35,271 nt of DNA, taken from positions 1,484-36,754 of the forward strand of contig JAFLUU010000004.1 in the NCBI GenBank assembly GCA_022508585.1. Reading direction: 5' to 3'. The first letter of the stretch is position 1; the number at the start of each line of letters is the position of its first letter. This DNA comes from Prevotellaceae bacterium. GTDB lineage: Bacteria > Bacteroidota > Bacteroidia > Bacteroidales > Bacteroidaceae. This document shows, one piece after another, positions 12,796 to 20,899 of the stretch. The notes under the pieces were generated by a model. That model saw only the letters and a program-made list of their open reading frames with translations, did no database searches and had not been told where the DNA came from. Made by a program: the position numbers and the translations under genes.

Positions 12796-13969
12796 CTCCC
12801 TCCCTCAACTGCTGCCATTTCTATGTGCGTGCGCAGTGTTATCACTGGCCTCGTGCTCAAAGTCCCTCACAGACTTGGGATATGACACGCAAGAAAGGAA
12901 TAGTACAATGATGGGAGTTCATAACTTTGCATTTGATAGCCCAAGTTCCAGAATTGTAACCCTCTCCCGAAATTACAACTACAACGTCTACTCCTTCATC
13001 TCCGACGAAGATGTGAGAAATCTCCTTGCAGCACACATCTACCTCCGCGAGAGCATCTTGCATGATTTCTATGCACGCATGAACACCAAGGACTTCTCGC
13101 AGGTTGCTTTCAACAACGAGTTCAATTCACTCTGCGCGCCGGATATTCTCGCCGTTGCTACTAACTACGCCAAGCAAAATCCAGACAACGCTCTGGGCGG
13201 TTGGCAAATCTTCAAACCGATGCCCGGCCTCAACGCTATAAAAGCGGAAAACGATATTACCTACGAGGGCAACGACTGGTTTAGCATCACACCAAAAGGC
13301 GATGATACGAAAGTTCGCTTAAAAGTAGTGATGACCCCTTACAAGATGCGCCCTGTCATTGTTGCGGTAGACAATCCTGCCTTCGGCATCAGTGCAACCA
13401 AACAGGCAGAGTCAAAGTTAGCCAAAGGCTACAAAAACATGAAGAAATTCATTTATAGCCCTGCTTATACATTCCCGAGAAGTAAATCCTACTTCGCTAC
13501 ACTCTCCCAAAAAATATCTCGCATCAGCGACGCAGCCCAACGGGGCGTAGTAACGGAAGGCGATTTCAGCCTCTTCCTTAATCAGACCATCAAAGAGCGA
13601 GAGCAAATGCTGACAGCGTTCCTCAACGAGCTCAGCGTAAAGGACATCAACAAGCACCGGCTCTCACGCAAGTATGACAATTGGCTTCACGCCGATGTAA
13701 ACAAAGCTATCATCTCTGCCCAAGAAAACAAAAGCGACAAATGGAACGCCTTTAATACCGGCAGCAACACACCCAACATCGTCTACGAGGGCAACAATTG
13801 GTTCCGACTCTCATCAGACAGCGACAAGGCAAAAGACATTCAAGTCCAGATGATACTAAACAAAGACGGACGGACACCAATCATCACCGGTCTTGTCAAT
13901 CCCGACGCAGGCATCGCCTTAGGCACCGACTTTAGCCTAAACATTTACTTATCTCGCGCCAGTCGTTAA
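12785..13969 (+). CDS. putative surface lipoprotein, array member B1
   Basis: Family not recognised. The 394-residue protein has a signal peptide ending LSLAS-Cys25 and then the type-B signature SKSLTDLGYD. Two tandem modules follow: the first (about 75-205) contains LLAAHIYLRESILHDFYARM, GGWQIFKPMPGL, ITYEGNDWFSI and RPVIVAVDNPAFGI. The second (about 265-385) contains IVYEGNNWFRL and TPIITGLVNPDAGIALGTDF. Both modules retain the YEG-x-[DN]WF core. It sits 9 nt after A1, so A1-B1 are likely cotranslated or cotranscribed. The 3' flank (TAAATATCT-x-TCGATAACTAA-x-AGCGAC) is shared with B2. Confidence 0.85.
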   Translation: MKRLSLPQLLPFLCACAVLSLASCSKSLTDLGYDTQERNSTMMGVHNFAFDSPSSRIVTLSRNYNYNVYSFISDEDVRNLLAAHIYLRESILHDFYARMNTKDFSQVAFNNEFNSLCAPDILAVATNYAKQNPDNALGGWQIFKPMPGLNAIKAENDITYEGNDWFSITPKGDDTKVRLKVVMTPYKMRPVIVAVDNPAFGISATKQAESKLAKGYKNMKKFIYSPAYTFPRSKSYFATLSQKISRISDAAQRGVVTEGDFSLFLNQTIKEREQMLTAFLNELSVKDINKHRLSRKYDNWLHADVNKAIISAQENKSDKWNAFNTGSNTPNIVYEGNNWFRLSSDSDKAKDIQVQMILNKDGRTPIITGLVNPDAGIALGTDFSLNIYLSRASR

Positions 13970-14035
13970 ATATCTTTCGATAACTAACAGCGACCTCACA
14001 GTACCAAAGTCCACTTTCACCAACACGCAATCATT

Positions 14036-15259
14036 ATGAAACATTCTTTCCTCCCAACCCTCCTCTGCCTCGCAGCCCTCTTGTCTTCTTGCCACAGCAA
14101 CACAGAGGATATTGTCAGTCATAAACACGAAGCGGTCTACGCCTACGAAGGAATGTACACACAGACACAGTTTCTCCCTCACAAAGAGGATATTCCTTCA
14201 GTTCAGACAATAAACTCTAACACTCTTCCCGCGTCGAAAACCGGCGATGAAGTCTACACCTTTGTCTTGAGCAACGACATAAAGCAGTTTTATCAGGCAA
14301 GCATTGTCCTCAGAATGAAAGTATTGAACAACTTTTATTCAGACATAGCCGCAGGCAACTTTTATAACCCCGACTTTGCTCGGCAGTATCAGCCGCTTCT
14401 CTCGCCGTACATCAGAAAAGCCGTGCGCCAATACGCCAAAGCTGCCAATCCCCGCAACGACATCTACGCTTGGCAGCCTTTCACGCCCCTGCCCATCGCC
14501 AGCAAGATATACACACGCTACGAAATAACCTACGACGGCGATGACTGGTTTAGCATCAAACCTATCGGCGACGACACGAGTGTCAGACTTAAAGTTGTGC
14601 TTGCAGGCAAGGAGATGCACCCCGTCATTGCAGAGATAAGCAATCCCGCTTTCGACATCAATACAGGTCTTGGCACAAGCAATAACCTCGGCTCGGGCTA
14701 CACTTTCAATCAAGACTGGGAGTTCGGCATTTTCAATAATTGTAAGGGTAACCGCAATTATTGGAACTATATAGCCGGCATCATCTATCGCCACCGCGCG
14801 GCAGGCAAGAGTGGTAACAGCTTTATCTCCGAGGCCGAACTCTTGGCTTTTGCCGACCGCATAGAGCAGAAGCGTGAGCAATTCCTGCAGGACTTCTGTG
14901 CCGACCTTACCTCAACAGCCTACACAGCGCAAACCTTCTCTCAGAAGTATGACCGAAACATCACCCGCGATGTCGCCAAGTCTTGCAGCGAGTCCTCTCA
15001 GCCCTTGTCCCTCCTCCAGATGTTTGCGCCCAAAGACCGGAAGCACTACACCATCACCCATATCGACCGCGATTGGTACGGCATCTCCAGCGCCGACTCG
15101 TTAAACCCCGACCTCAAGGTGCAGGTAGTCTTCTACGAGCGAGAGATGCGCCCCCTCATCGTAGGTCTCTGCAACGATGCTCTCGGCATTGACAGCCAAT
15201 CGGACTTCGGTCTACGCCGTGACGCCTATGTAAGCGGCATACAAATAAACAAGCAGTAA
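14036..15259 (+). CDS. putative surface lipoprotein, array member A2
   Basis: A 407-residue type-A protein with a signal peptide ending LLSS-Cys19 (then HSNTEDIVSH). Module 1 contains IKQFYQASIVLRMKVLNNFY, AWQPFTPLPIASKIY, ITYDGDDWFSI and NPAFDINTG. Module 2 begins FLQDFCADL and, unlike A1 and A3, keeps a full core (YTITHIDRDWYGIS) and MRPLIVGLCNDALGID. It therefore probably represents the ancestral full-length type-A layout. It is 66 nt after B1 and 42 nt before B2. Clear sequence divergence from A1/A3 shows that the A1/A3 identity is not simply general conservation. Confidence 0.85.
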   Translation: MKHSFLPTLLCLAALLSSCHSNTEDIVSHKHEAVYAYEGMYTQTQFLPHKEDIPSVQTINSNTLPASKTGDEVYTFVLSNDIKQFYQASIVLRMKVLNNFYSDIAAGNFYNPDFARQYQPLLSPYIRKAVRQYAKAANPRNDIYAWQPFTPLPIASKIYTRYEITYDGDDWFSIKPIGDDTSVRLKVVLAGKEMHPVIAEISNPAFDINTGLGTSNNLGSGYTFNQDWEFGIFNNCKGNRNYWNYIAGIIYRHRAAGKSGNSFISEAELLAFADRIEQKREQFLQDFCADLTSTAYTAQTFSQKYDRNITRDVAKSCSESSQPLSLLQMFAPKDRKHYTITHIDRDWYGISSADSLNPDLKVQVVFYEREMRPLIVGLCNDALGIDSQSDFGLRRDAYVSGIQINKQ

Positions 15260-15289
15260 CCCTCTGCCGTCGACCCGCCCCAAAACAAA

Positions 15290-15297
15290 TACCTTTG
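15290..15297 (+). promoter_or_regulatory. possible internal -7 element immediately before B2
   Basis: TACCTTTG matches TAnnTTTG exactly but ends only 4 nt before the B2 ATG. If used, transcription would start at or within the first codons (a leaderless mRNA). No TTTG box is seen about 20 nt upstream, so this may be chance. Confidence 0.3.
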
Positions 15298-15301
15298 CCT
15301 T

Positions 15302-16465
15302 ATGAAGGATCATCATTTCCCTACAAGCGCATTCCTTTTGTTCGTTGCAGTAATGCTGTTCGCCTCTTGCTCGCGGTCATTGACCGACTTGGGGTATTCA
15401 ACAAGGTATATCATATATGATAAGTGGGACAGGCGTACTCAACCTATCACCAATCCGGAGGAATACCTCTTGCTGTCAAGAACAGGCACCTACAAAACAA
15501 ATCAGATAATCTGCGATGAAGGTGTGAGAAATTTCCTCGCGGCACAAATATACTTCCGCCAGAACATCTTGAAGGATTTCTATGCGCAAATGAATGCCGC
15601 CGACTTCTCGTCCGACGCATTCGCCAAAGAGTATAGCTCCCTCTGCGCACCCGATATTCTTAACGCTGCAACGAACTACGCCAAAGCCAATCCCGACAAC
15701 GCTTTGGGCGGCTGGCAGGTCTTCAAACCTATGCCCGGACTCGACACAAAGAAAGCCAAATACGACATCGCCTATGAGGGCGACGACTGGTTTAGCATCA
15801 CTCCCGACGGCGACGATGTGGGAGTAAGGCTTCGCATCGTTTTGACGGCCGACAAACTGCGTCCTGTCATTGTAGCGGTAGAAAATCCCGCCTTTGATGT
15901 GAGTGCTGCCATAGAAGCCGGCTCCAATGTAGGCAAGGGCTACAAGAATGTAGACAACTACTCACTCGGCGTCGTCAGGTTGCCTCTAAGAAATCAATCT
16001 TACTTCGATTGGCTCGCTAAAAAACTGTCGCACATCAGCGGTGTCGCAGAGCGAGGCGTTGTAACGGAAGCCGACATCACTGATTTCTACAACGATATGG
16101 TTGAAGACAGAGCGATGCAGCTCACCGCGTTTATTAGCGCGCTCGGCGCCACAGACTTCAACAATCGCCAGCTCTCGCACAAGTATGGCAATTGGCTGAA
16201 TATAGATGTGAACCGAGCAATCACCGCCAATGCCGGCAAAAGCGGCAAGTGGAACGCCTTCAACACCGGCGGCGAAAAGACAAACATCGCCTACGAGGGC
16301 AACAACTGGTTCCGCCTCTCGTCTGATGCTGACAGCACAAAAGAGATTATGGTGCAAATGGTGCTCTGCGGCAACAAGCAGTTACCTATCATCACCGGTC
16401 TCAACAGTCCTACCGACGGCATAGCATTAGGCACCGACTTTAGCCTAACTCGCGCCAGTCGTTAA
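15302..16465 (+). CDS. putative surface lipoprotein, array member B2
   Basis: A 387-residue type-B lipoprotein: signal peptide ending MLFAS-Cys23, then SRSLTDLGYS. The first module has FLAAQIYFRQNILKDFYAQM, GGWQVFKPMPGL, IAYEGDDWFSI and RPVIVAVENPAFDV. The second has WNAFNTGGEKTNIAYEGNNW and LPIITGLNSPTDGIALGTDF. The C-terminus LTRASR and 3' flank match B1 closely. Its stop is followed 19 nt later by an orphan 3' fragment of a type-A gene. Confidence 0.85.
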   Translation: MKDHHFPTSAFLLFVAVMLFASCSRSLTDLGYSTRYIIYDKWDRRTQPITNPEEYLLLSRTGTYKTNQIICDEGVRNFLAAQIYFRQNILKDFYAQMNAADFSSDAFAKEYSSLCAPDILNAATNYAKANPDNALGGWQVFKPMPGLDTKKAKYDIAYEGDDWFSITPDGDDVGVRLRIVLTADKLRPVIVAVENPAFDVSAAIEAGSNVGKGYKNVDNYSLGVVRLPLRNQSYFDWLAKKLSHISGVAERGVVTEADITDFYNDMVEDRAMQLTAFISALGATDFNNRQLSHKYGNWLNIDVNRAITANAGKSGKWNAFNTGGEKTNIAYEGNNWFRLSSDADSTKEIMVQMVLCGNKQLPIITGLNSPTDGIALGTDFSLTRASR

Positions 16466-16484
16466 ATATCTGTCGATAACTAAT

Positions 16485-16571
16485 AGCGACGAAACCCTCG
16501 GCATAGACATACACAAAACTTTCGATGTACATCGCAACAACATATGGTATGGCCTGCGACTAAACAAATAG
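16485..16571 (+). pseudogene. orphan 3' fragment of a type-A lipoprotein gene
   Basis: In frame, this stretch reads SDETLGIDIHKTFDVHRN then NIWYGLRLNK-stop, matching the last 28 residues of A1/A3 (SDETLGIDIHKNFDVHRN, NLWYGISINK) with a few changes. There is no start or 5' part. It is fused directly to the 3' flank of B2 at AGCGAC (16485-16490), a hexamer present both in the B-gene 3' flank and in A genes at SD of SDETLG. This marks a deletion junction that removed at least one type-A gene body. Confidence 0.88.
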
Positions 16572-16604
16572 TAACAAACACCCACTACACAAACTACAAT
16601 AGCT

Positions 16605-17750
16605 ATGAAAAAAACATTTCTCCCAATCCTCCTCTGCCTCGCAGCCTTATGTTCTTCCTGCAACAAGCAGATGACAGACAATGATATGCCTTATGTGGAA
16701 AAAGACGGTCGCACATTCTATGGCCGTTCCTATTTAGTCGAGGACTTAAATCCTCCACCCATTACCCAACGCCAGAACTTTAAGCCCCAAAGCTTCTACA
16801 CCGCAGGCTATAACAGCAACACCGATTATTCCTTCGTTCTCGATAGCGACCTCAAGCAGTTCTACCAGGCAGGCATTGACCTCAGAATGAAGGTCTTGGA
16901 CAACTTCTATTCGCAGATAAGCGGCGCGAATTTCAATAACTCCGACTTCAGCAATCAATACCGCCCCCTCCTCGCGCCAAATGTGCGCGCCGAGATACGA
17001 AAATACGCCAAAACAAACCATGATGGCGACGACCTATACATGTGGCAGCCCTTCACGCCCCTGCCAATCGTTAGCAAGATATACGTGCGCTACCAAATCA
17101 CCTACGAGGGCGATGATTGGTTTAGCATTACCCCTATGGGCGACGACACAGGCGTCCGCCTCCGCGTGGTGCTCGCCGGCAAAAACATGATGCCGGTAAT
17201 AACAGAGTTGAAAAACCCCGCTTTCGATGTCAATATCGCCATTACCGACAGCAAAGGCGTCGGCAAAGGTTACACCCTCAAGCAAGAGTGGGAGTATGGC
17301 GTGTTCAACAACAAAGGCTACAACAACACCTACTGGAACTACGTTGCCAACATAGTGTATAACACCTGCAACGGACACAAAGCCGACAAAGGATTCATTA
17401 CCGAAGCCGAACTTCTTGCTTTTGCCGACCGCATAGAGCGCAAGCGCGCACAATTCCTGCAAGATTTCTGTGCCGACCTCACCGCACCCAACTACACCGC
17501 GCCAACATTCGTGCAAAAGTACTCCGGCAACCTCACAACCGCTATCTCAAGCGCACTAATCGAGACAAACAAGCCTACCGCCGCAAACGAAACCCTGCCC
17601 TCCGGACTGCAAGTAGTGCTCTACGGCAAAGAACTGCGTCCCCTCGTCGTAGGACTTAGCGACGAAACCCTCGGCATAGACATACACAAAAACTTCGATG
17701 TCCATCGCAACAACCTGTGGTATGGCATAAGCATCAATAAAGACAAATAA
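16605..17750 (+). CDS. putative surface lipoprotein, array member A3
   Basis: A 381-residue type-A protein. The signal peptide (LPILLCLAALCSS-Cys19, then NKQMTDNDM) resembles A1, but residues about 28-75 are different and include DGRTFYGRSYLVEDLNPPP. From the FVLDSDLKQFYQ motif to the C-terminus it is identical to A1. Like A1 it has a complete first module and a shortened second module lacking the DW[FY] core. The pattern of a variable N-terminal segment joined to an identical body suggests cassette exchange. B3 follows after 9 nt, as in A1-B1. Confidence 0.86.
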   Translation: MKKTFLPILLCLAALCSSCNKQMTDNDMPYVEKDGRTFYGRSYLVEDLNPPPITQRQNFKPQSFYTAGYNSNTDYSFVLDSDLKQFYQAGIDLRMKVLDNFYSQISGANFNNSDFSNQYRPLLAPNVRAEIRKYAKTNHDGDDLYMWQPFTPLPIVSKIYVRYQITYEGDDWFSITPMGDDTGVRLRVVLAGKNMMPVITELKNPAFDVNIAITDSKGVGKGYTLKQEWEYGVFNNKGYNNTYWNYVANIVYNTCNGHKADKGFITEAELLAFADRIERKRAQFLQDFCADLTAPNYTAPTFVQKYSGNLTTAISSALIETNKPTAANETLPSGLQVVLYGKELRPLVVGLSDETLGIDIHKNFDVHRNNLWYGISINKDK

Positions 17751-17770
17751 ACTACGATTATGAAACGCCT
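16833..17770 (+). repeat. 938-bp direct repeat, copy 2 (A3 body to B3 start)
   Basis: Second copy of the tract at 11858-12795, same orientation, no difference seen. Recombination between the copies would delete or duplicate a 4975-bp unit containing B1, A2, B2 and the hybrid A gene ends. Confidence 0.93.
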
Positions 17771-19091
17771 ATCTTTCTCTCAACTGCTGCCATTTCTATG
17801 TGCGTGCGCAGTGTTATCGCTGGCCTCGTGCTCAAAGTCCCTCACAGACTTGGGCTACGAGTCCCAATTCACCTCAAGCAGTCGTGATATATGGCAACCA
17901 AACACATCATACGGCACGATGAGCTGGAGTCCTGTGCCGAGTGGCGGTTTCTTTGCAGGCGGATCTTATACTACCCACTACAAATTTGACAGCCATAAGC
18001 TCATCAATGACGCCAATGTCAACAATCTGTTTAAGGCGTATGTCAACATCAAGACACAAGTGCTGCAAAACTTCTATGCAGACATGAACACTCAGACATT
18101 TGCCAATACAGCCTTCAGCAAAGAGTATGTCCCTCTTTGCTCTCCCGACATACTGAGTGCAACAGACCGATTTGCCCTTGGCAACACCGGCAGCGCCATA
18201 GGCGGCTGGCAAATCTTTAAGCCCACACCCGGCCTCGACGAACCAAATGCAAAGTACACCATTGCATACGAGGGCGACGACTGGTTCAGCGTCAAGTCCG
18301 CAGACAATAACGTTGGCGTGAGGCTGCGCATTGTGCTGACGCCCGACAAACTGCGCCCCATCATCGTGGCGGTAGACAATCCCGCCTTTGGCATCAGCGT
18401 CAATCAGGCAGCCAACACCGACTTAGGCAAAGGCTACCCCTATACAAAGAATTTTATACTCGGGCTTACCATTACAGGAGCAAACATCTTCTCGTGGCTA
18501 AACAAGACCTTCGTACGCGAGAGCGGCGCAAAGCAGGGAGAAGCTATCACGCAGGCGCACTTCGAGCACTTCTTCCAAACAAATATCGCCCAAAGAGAGC
18601 AACTATTGTCTAATTTCTACAGCGAACTCCGCTCCCCGAAGTTTACCAAGCACAAGTTCTCAAACAGATACACCACTTGGCTCAACTACGACATAGACCA
18701 AACCGCATACACCTCTAAAGGCAAAAAACATAATAAGCATTTAGGCAAATGGAATGCCTTTACTGCCGATAGCTACACGCAACAAATCATCTACGAAGGC
18801 GACGACTGGTTTCGCCTCGCTGTAGAGCAACCCGACACAAGCCTCAACACCTCATCTTTGCAAGACATACATGTGCGCATAGTAACGTTTGGCCGCGACA
18901 AACGCCCCATTATCGTAGGGCTATTCAATCCGCAGAAAAACATAAGCGCAGGTGCAGACATTGCTAAGTACATTATGCCCTCCTATTTCAGTATCTGGCG
19001 AAAGCAACCACCTACACCGAGCATCAACACCGCTCACAGACAAAGCAATTACACCTCTCACCGCAGCAATTATACTTCTGCCAATAACTAA
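17760..19091 (+). CDS. putative surface lipoprotein, array member B3
   Basis: A 443-residue type-B lipoprotein, the longest of the array. The signal peptide is nearly identical to B1 (LLPFLCACAVLSLAS-Cys25, SKSLTDLGYE). Residues about 36-75 form a Ser/Tyr/Gly-rich variable segment. Module 1 contains LFKAYVNIKTQVLQNFYADM, GGWQIFKPTPGL, IAYEGDDWFSV and RPIIVAVDNPAFGI. Module 2 contains IIYEGDDWFRL and RPIIVGLFNPQKNI. A C-terminal tail of about 35 residues with two SNYTS copies is not found in the other members and could reflect a shifted stop codon. Confidence 0.84.
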   Translation: MKRLSFSQLLPFLCACAVLSLASCSKSLTDLGYESQFTSSSRDIWQPNTSYGTMSWSPVPSGGFFAGGSYTTHYKFDSHKLINDANVNNLFKAYVNIKTQVLQNFYADMNTQTFANTAFSKEYVPLCSPDILSATDRFALGNTGSAIGGWQIFKPTPGLDEPNAKYTIAYEGDDWFSVKSADNNVGVRLRIVLTPDKLRPIIVAVDNPAFGISVNQAANTDLGKGYPYTKNFILGLTITGANIFSWLNKTFVRESGAKQGEAITQAHFEHFFQTNIAQREQLLSNFYSELRSPKFTKHKFSNRYTTWLNYDIDQTAYTSKGKKHNKHLGKWNAFTADSYTQQIIYEGDDWFRLAVEQPDTSLNTSSLQDIHVRIVTFGRDKRPIIVGLFNPQKNISAGADIAKYIMPSYFSIWRKQPPTPSINTAHRQSNYTSHRSNYTSANN

Positions 19092-19138
19092 CAGCGAGCC
19101 GACAGGAACAAAAACAAACCACATAAATCATTATAACT

Positions 19139-20346
19139 ATGAGACTTACACAATTTACTACCCCCCCCTATTATTGCTCATATTAGCAATTTTAATCCTC
19201 GTATCCTCATGCTCTAAGTCCCTCACAGACTTAGGATATGACACGCAGGCAAAACCGGACAGAGACTATACTCTGCTTGAGACCTATCAAGCACCGTTAC
19301 CTGAAACACCTTTTTATCGCCCGACTAATCAAAACTACGACGTATACTCCTACATAGCAGATGAAGACATACAAAACATTTTCAATGCCTATGTCTCCCT
19401 GCGGCTCAAGGTCTTACACAAGTTCTATTCAGAGATAAGCACAGACTATTTCTACCCAAAGACCTTCGACAAGGAGTATGCCACCCTTTGTTCGCCGGCC
19501 GTTGTCAAAGCCGCCGCCAACTATGCCGCCAGCAACCCCAACAGCGCCATAGGCGGCTGGCAGATACTCAAGCCTACTCTCGGTCTTGACGCGCCGAATG
19601 CAGAATACACCATAGCCTATGAGGGCAACGACCTCTTTAGCGTCAAGCCCGCAGGCGACAGTGTCGGCGTAACACTGCGCATAGAGCTCACTCCCGACAA
19701 GATGCGCCCCGTCATCGTAGGAGTAGTCAATCCGGCATTCGACATTAACGTCTGCCAGTCATTATTTGCCAACGTAGGCAAAGGGTATAAGTATCCACTG
19801 CCCTTTAGCTACAACGCCACCAAATCATACGCCCGCAGCGAGGACTACAGCCGCGACTTGGCAAAAGCCATACACAAGACAGTTAGTTCCAAAAGCCTTC
19901 ACTCTATCACAGAAGCCAGTTTTCACTTCTTTCTTGCAGGAATTAACACAGCCAGATGGCAACTGCTTAATAGCCTCGTCGAAGAATTGCATAACAAAGA
20001 TTTCAACAAGCAGCAGTTTACGCGCGAGCACTCCACACTGCTGCACACCAATGTAGCCAAAGCCATAGACACGGCGAGCAACATCGACAAGGCAGACAGC
20101 CTCGGCCAATGGGAAGCCTTTTATGTTGGCGGCACATTCCATGATATCGCCTACAAAGGGAACAACTGGTACCGCATAACGTCGATGGATAACAATCGCA
20201 AGACTATATACGTGCAAATGGTGGTCAGCAAGGACAAAGACCGCACTCCTATCATTACAGGCTTGAGCAATAACGACATGGCTATCAACGTAGGTGCAGA
20301 CTTTAATACCCGTCGCCTTCCCACCAACAGCTGGAGGTGGAAATAA
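19139..20346 (+). CDS. putative surface lipoprotein, array member B4, out of frame at a poly-C tract
   Basis: The only well-placed start is ATG 19139. As sequenced it reads MRLTQFTTPPYYCSY and stops at TAG 19184-19186. Adding one C to the C8 run (19161-19168) gives MRLTQFTTPPLLLLILAILI followed by LVSS-Cys-SKSLTDLGYDTQ, a correct type-B lipoprotein signal. The rest of the frame (to 20346) is fully open, about 395 residues, with LFNAY-type helix (IFNAYVSLRLKVLHKFYSEI), GGWQILKPTLGL, IAYEGNDLFSV (Leu in place of Trp) and a second module with IAYKGNNWYRI and TPIITGLSNND. The frame extends upstream to an ATG at 18952 inside B3, but that extension is not lipoprotein-like. Best read as a phase-OFF gene or a homopolymer sequencing error. 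Confidence 0.82.
19161..19168 (+). repeat. C8 tract within the B4 signal-peptide codons
   Basis: Eight C's at codons 8-10 of the frame from ATG 19139. C9 (or any change by +1 modulo 3) puts the start in frame with the lipoprotein; C8 does not. This is the classic geometry of translational phase variation by slipped-strand mispairing. Confidence 0.85.
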
Positions 20347-20416
20347 CAATAACACTTGCCGACCAATAGCGCACCAAGCACTATAGCCTTATTAACAACG
20401 GCGCAGCCGTCGCGAG

Positions 20417-20524
20417 CCGCATTGGTAAACGTCGCGCGAAGCGCGGTGTACCAACAAGAATGCGGCGAGAGCGTAAGCGACAACTCCGCTCCACAGCGCG
20501 TCAGTGCGCTATGGAGCGGAGTTG
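20417..20524. repeat. two strong hairpins in the post-array spacer
   Basis: First structure: CCGCATT (20417-20423) with AATGCGG (20459-20465), overlapping TTGGTA (20422-20427) with TACCAA (20449-20454). Second: CAACTCCGCTCCA (20481-20493) with TGGAGCGGAGTTG (20512-20524), extended inward by AGCGC/GCGCT across one mismatch, with a 6-nt loop. Neither has a T-run, so they are not typical terminators. They lie downstream of the whole lipoprotein array, in a spacer without a gene I can support. The sequence is GC-rich compared with the flanking element. Confidence 0.75.
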
Positions 20525-20607
20525 TTCGTCGTAGCGCCGGCAGCAGATGTCGTGCGCGCACTATCTATAGTCGTGCAAACAGAGAGAATAAGCCTCCGCA
20601 TCGCAAG

Positions 20608-20813
20608 AAAAGGCCTCGGCACACGATTTTTGAGCCTCCGCGCCAGATTTTTGCTCGTGATAGTTTAATAATTCATATAAGAATTTTCAAAAAATCATAT
20701 AAGAATTTCCGGAAATTTATATAAGAATTTTTGAAAATTCTTATATGATTTTTTAAGGTTTCACGACATTTCTACGAATTTCGAGGCTCAAAAATCGCGC
20801 GCGGAGGCCTTTT
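20608..20813. repeat. MITE-like element with 31-bp imperfect terminal inverted repeats
   Basis: The arms are 20608-20638 (begins AAAAGGCCTCGGCACACGAT) and 20783-20813, whose complement begins AAAAGGCCTCCGCGCGCGAT. They match at 28 of 31 positions. The 144-bp interior is very AT-rich and contains the 22-bp repeats at 20673-20748. No open reading frame fills it. A matching tip (AAAAGGCCTCCGCG) recurs at the end of the window. No target-site duplication is obvious. Confidence 0.75.
20673..20748. repeat. iteron-like 22-bp repeats ending in a palindrome
   Basis: Three head-to-tail units of 22 bp (20673-20694, 20695-20716, 20717-20738) share [T]CATATAAGAATTT. The third unit forms a perfect 13-bp-arm palindrome, ATATAAGAATTTT-TG-AAAATTCTTATAT (20719-20746), so an inverted copy ends at 20748; a T6 run follows (20749-20754). 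On the plus strand it could act as a terminator; its phased 22-bp spacing (about two helical turns) also fits a protein-binding array. Confidence 0.85.
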
Positions 20814-20899
20814 GTAGGTGTACGCACGCGCAAAAAATTGAAACGCACGACGAGAAAGTGGGGAATAGTGTTGTTTTGGGATTGTTCGGCAGCATCTTG

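Noticed and set aside
13970-14035. Promoter for A2 from TATCTTTC (about 13970)
   Set aside because: The last base departs from TAnnTTTG, no -33 box is present, and the same stretch after B2 reads TATCTGTC.
15302-16465. Complete separate operon starting at B2
   Set aside because: The TACCTTTG box is 4 nt from the ATG with no -33 element; kept only as a low-confidence site.
18952-19138. Start of B4 at ATG 18952 inside B3
   Set aside because: It would give a long non-signal N-terminus overlapping B3; the ATG at 19139 plus one C yields a correct lipoprotein start.
20673-20748. Plasmid-type replication origin based on iterons
   Set aside because: There is no Rep gene nearby and the flanks are inverted repeats with another copy in the window; chromosomal element is simpler.
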